Shown: positions 1 to 5,784, counted from the stretch's first letter. The stretch is DNA of 7,691 bases from Actinomycetes bacterium (GCA_023423215.1 JAFAFZ010000618.1:1-7691), one strand, 5' to 3'. Program-made: numbers and translations. The notes: generated by a model from the sequence alone, not told the origin.

Positions 1-1
1 G

Positions 2-40
2 GCGCGCACGCTGGCGGAACCCCGGGCGGCGCGTCGCTGA
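2..40 (+). CDS. Possible 3' end of an upstream plus-strand gene (partial)
   Basis: Read in frame 2 the window opens with 12 sense codons, ARTLAEPRAARR, followed by TGA at 38-40. The Ala/Arg-rich composition is compatible with the C-terminus of an actinobacterial protein, and a GC-rich palindrome begins eight bases after the stop, as expected of a gene end. The other two plus frames also stay open here, so the reading frame is not proven. No function can be inferred from 12 residues. The upstream sequence would settle it. Confidence 0.25.
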   Translation, partial: ARTLAEPRAARR

Positions 41-44
41 TCCC

Positions 45-66
45 GTGGGCGCCGCGGCGCCGTCAC
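45..66. terminator. GC palindrome / hairpin, possible terminator
   Basis: Bases 48-61 are a perfect 14-base palindrome, GGCGCCGCGGCGCC. It is flanked by GTG (45-47) and CAC (64-66), which can pair after a two-base bulge. It lies just after the possible stop at 38-40. No T-run follows on either strand, so if it terminates transcription it does so as a GC-only hairpin. It could equally be a chance product of the base composition. Confidence 0.3.
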
Positions 67-79
67 CCCGGCCGCGACG

Positions 80-106
80 GGGGCGTGACCGGTGCGGCCA
101 CGCCCC
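80..106. terminator. Hairpin between converging genes, possible bidirectional terminator
   Basis: GGGGCGTG (80-87) and CACGCCCC (99-106) are perfect 8-base inverted repeats around an 11-base loop that can form two further G-C pairs. The hairpin starts about 50 bases past the stop of the minus-strand small gene and 40 bases past the possible plus-strand stop, where a shared terminator is expected. There is no T-tract, which is common for actinobacterial hairpins. Confidence 0.35.
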
Positions 107-155
107 TCGTCATCGCGACGATCGCCACGTCGCGTCGATCGGTCGGATCGTCAGC

Positions 156-281
156 TCAGATGAAGAGCCCGATGATCTTCGCCCAGGTCAGGATCTCGTC
201 CGGCGTGCAGCCCGTGCTGAACACCGCGACGACGCCCGCCAGCGCGCCGGTCGAGAGGTACCGCTTCGTCGTTGCCTTCAT
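156..281 (-). CDS. Small candidate lipoprotein, 41 residues
   Basis: This minus-strand frame runs from ATG (281-279) to TGA (158-156) and encodes 41 residues. The N-terminus (MKATTKRY) is basic and is followed by a hydrophobic stretch (about residues 9-21, LSTGALAGVVAVF) and then STGC with Cys25. That is the layout of a short lipoprotein signal peptide, although Ser rather than Leu at position -3 makes the lipobox weak. After the Cys, TPDEILTW and a hydrophobic end (AKIIGLFI) remain, so the mature part would be only 17 residues. A GGGG run sits seven bases before the ATG, and a plausible -35/-10 pair lies at 315-342. No family is recognised with certainty. The alternative is a short membrane peptide or a non-coding frame. 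The ordered signal-peptide layout and the upstream signals make coding likely. Confidence 0.55.
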   Translation of the reverse strand: MKATTKRYLSTGALAGVVAVFSTGCTPDEILTWAKIIGLFI

Positions 282-314
282 GTCTGAACCCCATTCATTC
301 GAGTGACGGGCGGC

Positions 315-342
315 ACCGTAGCAGGTCGTGCCCGGAAGTCAG
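315..342 (-). promoter_or_regulatory. Candidate promoter of the small lipoprotein gene
   Basis: On the minus strand CTGACT (342-337) and TACGGT (320-315) are separated by 16 bases. They resemble the -35 (TTGACN) and the actinobacterial -10 (TANNNT) of housekeeping sigma factors. The predicted start of transcription near 308 gives a leader of about 27 bases before the ATG at 281. No equally good pair was seen for the divergent plus-strand gene in this intergenic stretch. Confidence 0.4.
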
Positions 343-381
343 TAGACGTTCGGTGGCGACTGGATTGCCGCAGGGGTAGCT

Positions 382-1020
382 ATGTGCAAAGGTACTTCGG
401 TGAGCCCGTCCAGCCCCCCGTCGGATCCCCGCATCCCGGGGCTCGAGCCGACCTTCCGGCACCTCGACGATCCGGACGTCACCTGGCAGCAGGTGCGGCG
501 CCAGCGCAACGCGGACGGGACCGAGGCCTCGGTGTGGGAGAAGTGGCTCGCGTTCTCGCCGGACCCGCAGTACCTCTCGCTCTACGCGAAGTACGACCCG
601 GGCATGATCGTGCGCCGCCACGGGCACTTCAGCCCGCACGTGGTGTTCGTGCTCGAGGGCGGCGCGTGGTTCGGCGACCGCTGGTGCCCGGCCGGCACCC
701 ACGTCGAGCTGCCCCTCGGCGCGGCGTTCGGTCCGGTGCGCGCGGGTGACGAGGGTGCGGTGATGTTCGAGGTCATGCTCGGCGACCCGCGCTCGTGGGG
801 CGACCGTCCCGAGGAGTTCGAGCGGGTGCTCGCGGAGCAGGGCGCCGAGGTGCTGCCCGACGTCGAGCTCGACTACCCCGCATGGCTGGCGGACCTGCGC
901 ACCCACTGGGTCGCTGCGGACGCCGCCGACGACGACGTGGTCGACCCGGCCGACGGCGCTCCGCCGACGGGCACGACCACGCACGACACGACCGCCAGCG
1001 ACGAAGGAGCCGCACCATGA
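382..1020 (+). CDS. Cupin-domain protein, partner of the downstream amidohydrolase
   Basis: The 212-residue product contains one small beta-barrel (cupin) domain, roughly residues 60-135. The strand PGMIVRRHGHFSPHVVFVLE (73-92) holds His80-x-His82. The position where cupins usually have a Glu/Gln metal ligand, just before the VVFVLEG strand, is His86. A second motif follows with Pro103, Gly105 and His107. The protein is therefore probably a metal-binding cupin with a His-rich site; its reaction is unknown. The last 35 residues (178-212) are an acidic, Ala/Thr-rich tail that looks disordered. ATG 382 is preceded by AGGGG (372-376). GTG 400, with AAAGG at 388-392, is an equally acceptable start and would remove six residues. 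The stop overlaps the next gene's ATG (ATGA), so the two proteins are probably made in matched amounts. It could be an enzyme, a metal-site accessory or a substrate sensor. Confidence 0.85.
   Translation: MCKGTSVSPSSPPSDPRIPGLEPTFRHLDDPDVTWQQVRRQRNADGTEASVWEKWLAFSPDPQYLSLYAKYDPGMIVRRHGHFSPHVVFVLEGGAWFGDRWCPAGTHVELPLGAAFGPVRAGDEGAVMFEVMLGDPRSWGDRPEEFERVLAEQGAEVLPDVELDYPAWLADLRTHWVAADAADDDVVDPADGAPPTGTTTHDTTASDEGAAP
1004..1009 (+). promoter_or_regulatory. Strong ribosome binding site of the amidohydrolase
   Basis: AAGGAG lies inside the last codons of the cupin gene, seven bases before ATG 1017. It fixes the amidohydrolase start at the ATGA overlap and excludes the in-frame upstream extension that begins at 795. 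Confidence 0.8.
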
Positions 1021-2261
1021 CCCTCGCCGAACCCCGCACCTCGGTGACCCCGCCCGCCGAGGAGCTGCCGAAGATCATCTCGGTGGACGACCACATCCTG
1101 GAGCCCCGCACCCTCTGGCAGGAGCAGCTGCCGCCGAGCCTGCGCGACCGCGGGCCGAAGGTCGTGCGCGAGAAGCTGAAGCTCGAGTTCAAGGGCGGCC
1201 ACTACGGCTTCGAGCGCAACGCCGAGGACGGCCACCTGTGCGACCTGTGGCTCTTCGACGACCTGGTGATGCCGACCGGCCTGCTGCACGCGGCCGTCGG
1301 CTACCCGAACGAGGAGCAGGTCAACATCCCGGCGATCTACGAGGACTTCCGCCCCGGGACCTACGACAAGGCCGCCCGCCTCGAGGACATGACGATCAAC
1401 CACGTCGAGGCCGCCATCAACTACCCGAACACCTTCCCCCGCTTCGCCGGGCAGGGCTTCGCGGAGCGTGGCGACAAGGAGCTCGCGCTCCTCTGCCTGC
1501 AGATCTACAACGACTGGATGATCGACGACTGGTGCGGCGCGGACGCGAACGGTCGGCTCATCCCCCTGACGCTGGTCCCGCTGTGGGACCCGGTCGCTGC
1601 GGCGGCCGAGGTGCGGCGCTGCGCCGCGAAGGGCAGCTACGCGATCGGCTTCTCGGAGAACCCCTCGAAGCTGGGCTTCGCGTCGATGCACAGCGGTGAG
1701 TGGGACGTGCTCTGGGACGCCTGCCAGGAGAGCGACACGACCGTGTCGATGCACATCGGCTCCTCCTCGCAGATGCCCACCACCAGCCCCGACGCGCCGC
1801 TCGGCGTGTCCATGGCGCTGTCCTCGCAGAACGCGCAGGGCTCGCTGACCGACTGGGTCTTCTCGGGCACGCTGTCGCGCTTCCCCCGCCTGAAGATCGC
1901 CTTCGCCGAGAGCCAGATCGGCTGGATGCCGTACCTGCTCGAGCGCATGGACATCGTCGCCCACGAGGGCGCGGCGGCCGGCGTGCAGCTGGACCGCCCG
2001 CCGAGCGAGATCGTGCGCGGACGCGTCTGGGGCTGCGTCTTCGACGACCAGCACGGCCTGAGGAGCCGCGACGCGGTGGGCCTCGAGCACATCCTGTTCG
2101 AGACGGACTACCCGCACACCGACGGCACCTGGCCGGACTCGCGTGGGGTCGCGCACCGGCTCTGCGAGGGCGCCGGCATGGACGCGCAGGAGTGCTACGA
2201 CTTCCTGCGCGGCAACGCGATCCGCTGCTACGGCCTCGAGCGCTTCGGCATCGACGCCTGA
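1017..2261 (+). CDS. Amidohydrolase family (COG2159, amidohydrolase-2) metal-dependent hydrolase or decarboxylase
   Basis: The 414-residue product is a TIM-barrel enzyme of the amidohydrolase-2 family, which includes ACMSD and gamma-resorcylate decarboxylase. The first strand reads IISVDDHILEP (20-30), placing Asp24-x-His26 where those decarboxylases have Glu-x-His, with Glu29 nearby. A central strand SMHIGSSS carries His246. Strand seven contains AESQIGWMPYLLERMD (Glu298 onward), and the last motif is ETDYPHTDGTWPDS with Asp364 as the expected catalytic/metal Asp. Length and motif order are complete. Relatives act on aromatic acids and other ring-cleavage intermediates, so hydrolysis or non-oxidative decarboxylation of a carboxylated ring compound is plausible; the substrate cannot be read from sequence. 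No signal peptide is visible, so it should be cytoplasmic. It is translationally coupled to the cupin gene and followed by a marR gene, which suggests a substrate-induced catabolic operon. Confidence 0.9.
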   Translation: MTLAEPRTSVTPPAEELPKIISVDDHILEPRTLWQEQLPPSLRDRGPKVVREKLKLEFKGGHYGFERNAEDGHLCDLWLFDDLVMPTGLLHAAVGYPNEEQVNIPAIYEDFRPGTYDKAARLEDMTINHVEAAINYPNTFPRFAGQGFAERGDKELALLCLQIYNDWMIDDWCGADANGRLIPLTLVPLWDPVAAAAEVRRCAAKGSYAIGFSENPSKLGFASMHSGEWDVLWDACQESDTTVSMHIGSSSQMPTTSPDAPLGVSMALSSQNAQGSLTDWVFSGTLSRFPRLKIAFAESQIGWMPYLLERMDIVAHEGAAAGVQLDRPPSEIVRGRVWGCVFDDQHGLRSRDAVGLEHILFETDYPHTDGTWPDSRGVAHRLCEGAGMDAQECYDFLRGNAIRCYGLERFGIDA

Positions 2262-2295
2262 GCCGACCGCCCGCTCCCGACCCCGTGCCGCCGAC

Positions 2296-2805
2296 GTGAG
2301 CGCGATCCGCCACGCGGCCGGCGCGGAGCCGTCCGCCGGTTCGGCCGCCGACCCGCCCGAGGGGGACCGGCCCGACGACGGGCTGCTCGGCGGGATCGTG
2401 CGGCTGAACCTGGCGGTGACGCGGGTGCTCGAGGAGATCACCGGCCGCCACGGCCTGCCGATGGCCGACTACCTGGTGCTCGGCGTCATCCGCAGGGCTC
2501 CGGGCGGGCGCAGCGCGCCCACCGCCATCGCCGAGGTGCTCGGGCGGACGACCGGCGGCATGACCCTGACGCTCGACCGGCTGGTCGCGGCGGGGTGGGT
2601 CGTGCGGTCACCGGACCCGGCGGACGGACGCCGCGTCGTGGTCGAGCTGACCGACGTCGGCCGCCACCTGGCGCTCGAGGTGAACGCGGACCTGCACCGC
2701 TGGGAGCGTGGGCTGCCGCTGCCCGGCGAGCGCGACGCCGTCGTGCGCTGGGTCGACGAGCTCACGGTGGCGGTGGACCACCACGCAGCTCGAGGTCGAA
2801 CGTGA
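2296..2805 (+). CDS. MarR-family transcriptional regulator
   Basis: Residues 56-125 show the winged helix of MarR proteins: a helix with MADYLVLGVIRRA (56-68), the helix-turn-helix about 75-99 (PTAIAEVLGRTTGGMTLTLD), then the wing with DPADGRRVVVELT (107-119), including the conserved Asp110, Arg112 and Arg113. MarR proteins are dimeric repressors released by small, often aromatic, ligands. The gene starts 34 bases after the amidohydrolase stop, so it probably senses that pathway's substrate and controls its own operon. GTG 2296 gives 169 residues with a low-complexity Ala/Pro/Asp N-terminus. GTG 2398 would give 135 residues, nearer the usual family length. Neither has a convincing Shine-Dalgarno, so the start is uncertain. 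The last 44 bases overlap the exonuclease gene on the other strand. Confidence 0.85.
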   Translation: MSAIRHAAGAEPSAGSAADPPEGDRPDDGLLGGIVRLNLAVTRVLEEITGRHGLPMADYLVLGVIRRAPGGRSAPTAIAEVLGRTTGGMTLTLDRLVAAGWVVRSPDPADGRRVVVELTDVGRHLALEVNADLHRWERGLPLPGERDAVVRWVDELTVAVDHHAARGRT

Positions 2806-3616
2806 CGGCCACGGGGGCGTGGTCCGACCAGCGCTCGGGATGGGTCGGGGCACGTTGCACGACGACGTCCTTGGCCAGCTCGGCCAGGTCCGGCGAGGCG
2901 ATCTGGTAGTCGATGCGCCAGCCGATGTCGTTGTCGTAGGCCCGACCCCGGTAGGACCACCAGGTGTAGGGGCCGGGCACCTGGCCGGCGAAGCGACGGC
3001 CCAGGTCCACCCAGCCGAGCTCACCGAACCAGCGGTCCAGGTGCTCGCGTTCGCTCGGGTGGAAGCCGGCCTTGTTCTGGTTGCCGCGCCAGTTGCGCAG
3101 GTCGAGCTCGTGGTGGGCCACGTTCAGGTCGCCCGTGAGCAGCACGTGGCGGCCCTCGTCGCGACGTTCCCCGAGGCGCGCCGCCACGTCGCGCAGGAAG
3201 GCGAGCTTCTCCTCCATGCGGGCCGCGTCGCGCACGTCGCCGGTGTGCACGTACGCCGACACGACGGTCAGCCCGCGCCCGTCCTCGGTGTCCAGGTCGA
3301 CCTCGATCCAGCGGCCGGAGTCCTCGTACGCGGAACCGCCGAGGCGAGCGGTCCACGACCGGGCGGGGACGCGGCTGAGCACCGAGACGCCCGCACGGCC
3401 CTTGACCGCCGCGACCTCGTGCACGGCGTGCCAGCCCTCGCCGACGGTGCCCCCGTCCACCAGGGCGGCGAGCAGCTCGTCGCACTGCGCGGCGCTGGCC
3501 CGGACCTCTTGCAGGGCGACGACGTCGGGTGAGGTGTCGGCCAGCCACGAGGCCATGCCCTTGCGCATGGCGGCACGCACGCCGTTGACGTTGACCGAGG
3601 CGACGGTGAGCGGCAC
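2762..3616 (-). CDS. xthA: Exodeoxyribonuclease III (AP endonuclease)
   Basis: The 284-residue protein belongs to the exonuclease III/AP-endonuclease family. It cuts the backbone 5' of abasic sites and removes 3' blocking groups and 3'-terminal nucleotides during base-excision repair, using Mg2+. All family motifs are in order: SVNVNGVRAA with Asn11, LQEVR with the metal ligand Glu37, SAYVHTGD with the active-site Tyr122, TGDLNVAHHELDLRNW with Asp163 and Asn165, the WRIDYQIAS strand with Asp236, and WSDHAPV with the catalytic Asp265-His266 pair. Length is normal for the family. GTG 3616 is chosen because homology begins at PLTVASVNVNG and AGGA sits seven bases upstream. The frame stays open for another 132 codons upstream, but that part is Arg/Pro/Gly-rich shadow over the neighbour's leader. 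The C-terminal RGGPPPP tail lies in the part that overlaps marR. The gene is transcribed divergently from the ScyD-like lipoprotein gene. Confidence 0.95.
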   Translation of the reverse strand: MPLTVASVNVNGVRAAMRKGMASWLADTSPDVVALQEVRASAAQCDELLAALVDGGTVGEGWHAVHEVAAVKGRAGVSVLSRVPARSWTARLGGSAYEDSGRWIEVDLDTEDGRGLTVVSAYVHTGDVRDAARMEEKLAFLRDVAARLGERRDEGRHVLLTGDLNVAHHELDLRNWRGNQNKAGFHPSEREHLDRWFGELGWVDLGRRFAGQVPGPYTWWSYRGRAYDNDIGWRIDYQIASPDLAELAKDVVVQRAPTHPERWSDHAPVAVTFDLELRGGPPPP

Positions 3617-3794
3617 ACGACGATCCTGCCAGAGCCCCCTGACACCGCCGGTGCGCGACGGACCTTGGGCCGCCGCACCGACGGCGGGCGTTCGCCGGCC
3701 TGCGCGGCCGCGTTCGGGCGACCGATCACGGCGTGGTCGCCGTTGCCATGTCACGTGCGAGGCGCAAGGGTCGTTCCAGGGGCCTGCGAGCCGT

Positions 3795-3818
3795 CGTGGG
3801 TCCGGGAGGAGGACCACG
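3795..3818 (+). promoter_or_regulatory. Hairpin presenting the Shine-Dalgarno in its loop
   Basis: CGTGGGTCC (3795-3803) can pair with GGACCACG (3811-3818) to give eight base pairs with one bulged G (3798). The seven-base loop GGGAGGA carries most of the long GGAGGAGG ribosome site (3805-3812). The 3' arm ends immediately before ATG 3819. The structure could expose the site in the loop while pairing its last two bases and sequestering the start region, so it may tune translation. Confidence 0.4.
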
Positions 3819-4985
3819 ATGCGACGTTCCCGACGCGTGTCCCTGTTCGCCCCGGCGGTGCTCGCCGGGATGGCGCTCCTGGCCGGGTGCGGACCCGGCT
3901 GGCCAGGCTTCCCCGGCGGCGACCCGGACGGCCCGCCCGACGACGGCGAGCCGGTCGAGGTGCTCGCCACCGCGCTCGAAGGGCCCTTCGGCCTGGCTGC
4001 GGGGCACGGCAAGGAGCTCTACGTCGCGGAGAGCGGGGCCGGTCAGATCACCCGGATCGATCCGCGCTCGGGTGAGACCGAGCCGGTCGTCACGGGCCTG
4101 CTCTCACCGGCCGGTGTCACCGTGGCCGGGCACGAGCTCGCCATCGTGACCGGTGGCGGCGACGTGCCCGACGCGTCGATCGAGGGCGACGCCTCGCTGC
4201 TCGTCGCTCGGCCGGGCGGCACCGCGGAGGTCCTCGCCGACCTCGAGGCGTACGAGCTCGAGAACAACCCCGACGGCCAGCTGCAGTTCGACCCCGAGAC
4301 GGGCGAGCCGCTGGATGCGCTGTCGAACCCGTTCGCCGTGCTCGCGGCCAAGGGCCACGGTCAGGGCCATGGCTACGACGACGGGTACGGCGACGGCAAG
4401 GACTGGGTGTACGTCGCCGACGGCGGCGCGAACGTCGTGCTGGCGGTCTCCCGCTCCGGCGAGGTCCGCACGTTCTTCGTGCCGCCGGTGGTCACGACCG
4501 GGGAGTGCGAGGGACGTCCGAACAACGACCCCGAGCACACCGGGTGCGATCCCGTGCCGACCGGCCTGGCGCACGGCCCGGACGGGACCCTCTACGTCAG
4601 CACGCTGTCCGGCGAGGCGCCGGGCGAGGGCCGGGTGTACGTGCTCGACGCGGCCACCGGAGCGCAGCTCGACGTGATCTCCGGCTTCGACTCGCCCACC
4701 GGCGTGGCGGTGGCGAAGGACGGCACGATCTACGTGTCCGAGGTCCTCGAGGGTGCGCCCCCGGGCGACGAGCCGCCGCCTCCGGGCTTCGACCCCTCGA
4801 CCGTCGGTCGCATCGTGCGGCTCTCACCCGACGGCGAGCGCAGCATCGCCGAGGTGACGATGCCGGTCGGTCTGGTGCTGCGCAAGGGCACCCTCTACTC
4901 GACGGCCTGGTCCATCGCCGGCTTCCTCGGGATCCCCGGGGCGGGTCAGGTGGTCGCCGTCCGCGATCGGGCGTTCACGCCCTAG
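3819..4985 (+). CDS. ScyD/ScyE-like beta-propeller lipoprotein
   Basis: The 388-residue product starts MRRSRR, then a hydrophobic stretch and the lipobox LAGC with Cys24, so it is probably lipid-anchored on the outer face of the membrane. A Gly/Pro/Asp-rich linker (25-45) leads to a propeller built of NHL-like units, for example GPFGLAAGHGKELYVAES, GLAHGPDGTLYVSTLSG, SPTGVAVAKDGTIYVSEV and MPVGLVLRKGTLYSTAW. The order and wording match the family annotated ScyD/ScyE, named after cyanobacterial scytonemin genes but widespread in actinobacteria, where its role is unknown. A scytonemin role is not implied here. Unusual features are a Gly/His/Asp/Tyr insertion at 178-195 between NPFAVL and VYVADGG, and a Cys230/Cys243 pair that could form a disulfide. 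The start is set by GGAGGAGG six bases upstream. The gene appears to stand alone, with inverted repeats after its stop. Confidence 0.85.
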   Translation: MRRSRRVSLFAPAVLAGMALLAGCGPGWPGFPGGDPDGPPDDGEPVEVLATALEGPFGLAAGHGKELYVAESGAGQITRIDPRSGETEPVVTGLLSPAGVTVAGHELAIVTGGGDVPDASIEGDASLLVARPGGTAEVLADLEAYELENNPDGQLQFDPETGEPLDALSNPFAVLAAKGHGQGHGYDDGYGDGKDWVYVADGGANVVLAVSRSGEVRTFFVPPVVTTGECEGRPNNDPEHTGCDPVPTGLAHGPDGTLYVSTLSGEAPGEGRVYVLDAATGAQLDVISGFDSPTGVAVAKDGTIYVSEVLEGAPPGDEPPPPGFDPSTVGRIVRLSPDGERSIAEVTMPVGLVLRKGTLYSTAWSIAGFLGIPGAGQVVAVRDRAFTP

Positions 4986-5011
4986 AGGTCCACCTCCCGC
5001 GCGACGTTGGT

Positions 5012-5067
5012 GGGGATCTGCTGGTCCGGTCCTCCCGGGCCACGGATCCCCGCCACCGCGGGAGGAC
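5012..5067. terminator. Overlapping inverted repeats between lipoprotein and phosphoribosyltransferase genes
   Basis: GTCCTCCCG (5029-5037) and CGGGAGGAC (5059-5067) form a perfect 9-base inverted repeat with a 21-base loop. A second pair, GGGGATC (5012-5018) with GATCCCC (5045-5051), interleaves with it, so the two helices form either alternately or as a pseudoknot. Located 27-82 bases past the lipoprotein stop and just upstream of the next gene, this could be a terminator or a structured leader. No T-run is present. Confidence 0.4.
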
Positions 5068-5090
5068 GGTCCCCACCGACGAGCAACGCG

Positions 5091-5765
5091 ATGCCGTGGC
5101 GAGTGCACGATCGTGTCGACGCCGGCCGGCGACTGGCCGTCGCGCTGGCCGACGAGGCGGTGCCCGACCTGGTGGTGCTCGGCCTGCCCCGCGGCGGGGT
5201 GCCGGTCGCGGCAGAGGTCGCCCGAGGGCTCTCGGCACCGATGGACGTGCTCGTCGTGCGCAAGCTCGGCGTCCCGCAGCACCGGGAGCTGGCGATGGGC
5301 GCGATCGGCGAGGGCGGGGTGAGGGTGATCGACCGCGACGTGGTGGGAGCGGTCGGCGCTCGCGAGTCGGTGCTGGCGGGCGTCGAGCGGGCTGAGCGGG
5401 AGCTGCTCGACCGTCGCACCTCGGCGTACCGCGAGGTGCTGGCGTCGAGGCCCCTGGAGGGGCATCCGGTCGTGGGCGTCGACGACGGCATGGCGACCGG
5501 GTCGACGGCCAGGGCGGCGTGCGAGGTCGCGCGCGCCCGGGGGGTCGCGCGTGTGGTGGTGGCGGTGCCGGTCGCGTCGACCAGCGCGGCGCGGGCGCTG
5601 TCCGAGGTGGCCGACCGGCTGGTGGCGCTGTCGACCCCGGCTCGGTTCCACGCCGTGGGCGAGTTCTACGACGACTTCTCGCCGACGACCGACGACGAGG
5701 TGATCCGCCTGCTGGCGGCCGAGGCGGCACGTGGGCCGGCGGGCTCGGGGGCGACCGAGGGCTGA
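5091..5765 (+). CDS. Predicted phosphoribosyltransferase (COG1926-type)
   Basis: The 224-residue protein has the type I phosphoribosyltransferase fold. [13 protein letters not shown] begins the domain, then [37 protein letters not shown], and the PRPP-binding loop [17 protein letters not shown] with Asp131-Asp132 and Thr136-Gly-Ser-Thr139. The end [20 protein letters not shown] is typical of the COG1926 group, whose physiological substrate is not known. The fold predicts chemistry at PRPP or a related phosphoribosyl group in the cytoplasm. ATG 5091 is preferred because family members begin close to the DRxDAGRRLA segment; GTG 5103 is an alternative that fits slightly better in length. A TTG at 5007 would only add a Pro/Gly-rich shadow. 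No good Shine-Dalgarno is seen for any of them. A hairpin follows the stop directly, and purT lies two genes downstream. Confidence 0.85.
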   Translation: MPWRVHDRVDAGRRLAVALADEAVPDLVVLGLPRGGVPVAAEVARGLSAPMDVLVVRKLGVPQHRELAMGAIGEGGVRVIDRDVVGAVGARESVLAGVERAERELLDRRTSAYREVLASRPLEGHPVVGVDDGMATGSTARAACEVARARGVARVVVAVPVASTSAARALSEVADRLVALSTPARFHAVGEFYDDFSPTTDDEVIRLLAAEAARGPAGSGATEG

Positions 5766-5767
5766 CA

Positions 5768-5782
5768 GCCCGGGCTCCGGGC
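5768..5782 (+). terminator. Short hairpin after the phosphoribosyltransferase gene
   Basis: GCCCGG (5768-5773) and CCGGGC (5777-5782) form a 6-base stem with a 3-base loop, two bases after the TGA. It lacks a T-tract and is small, so it may only attenuate. It supports the idea that the next gene has its own start of transcription. Confidence 0.3.
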
Positions 5783-5784
5783 AG

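Noticed and set aside
365..389. TTGC (365-368) and GCAA (386-389) flanking the cupin start as a MarR operator
   Set aside because: The arms are only four bases and 17 bases apart, which is weak for a MarR site and expected by chance. No better palindrome was found in the leader.
795..1016. N-terminal extension of the amidohydrolase frame back to 795
   Set aside because: The added 74 residues are Arg/Gly-rich shadow of the cupin gene. The AAGGAG before ATG 1017 and the family's usual start both exclude it.
873..2441. A 522-codon open frame on the minus strand opposite the amidohydrolase
   Set aside because: Its product is Arg/Ala/Val/Leu-rich low-complexity sequence with no motif, and it mirrors a well-supported enzyme. 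It is an antisense shadow produced by high GC.
3649..3680. CGGTGCG (3649-3655) / CGCACCG (3674-3680) inverted repeat upstream of exonuclease III as an operator
   Set aside because: Seven-base arms around an 18-base spacer are not unusual at this GC content, and no matching second site or known motif is present.
3743..3771. TTGCCA (3743-3748) as the -35 of the lipoprotein gene
   Set aside because: The bases 17 further on (AAGGGT) match the TANNNT -10 poorly, so I could not support a promoter there.
3617..4012. 132-codon upstream extension of the exonuclease III frame
   Set aside because: It covers the leader and signal-peptide region of the divergent lipoprotein gene and has no homology-like content. 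GTG 3616 has AGGA at good spacing and begins at the family motif.
4982..5083. A minus-strand frame ending IPTNVAREVDL before TAG at 4984-4982, startable at a TTG near 5083
   Set aside because: The last residues look protein-like, but there is no ATG/GTG with a ribosome site, and the longer frame is a shadow of the phosphoribosyltransferase. The inverted repeats explain the sequence better.
4153..5395. Plus-strand frames across the lipoprotein and phosphoribosyltransferase genes (174 and 296 codons)
   Set aside because: Both are Arg/Ser/Pro-rich out-of-frame readings of clear genes and contain no family motif.
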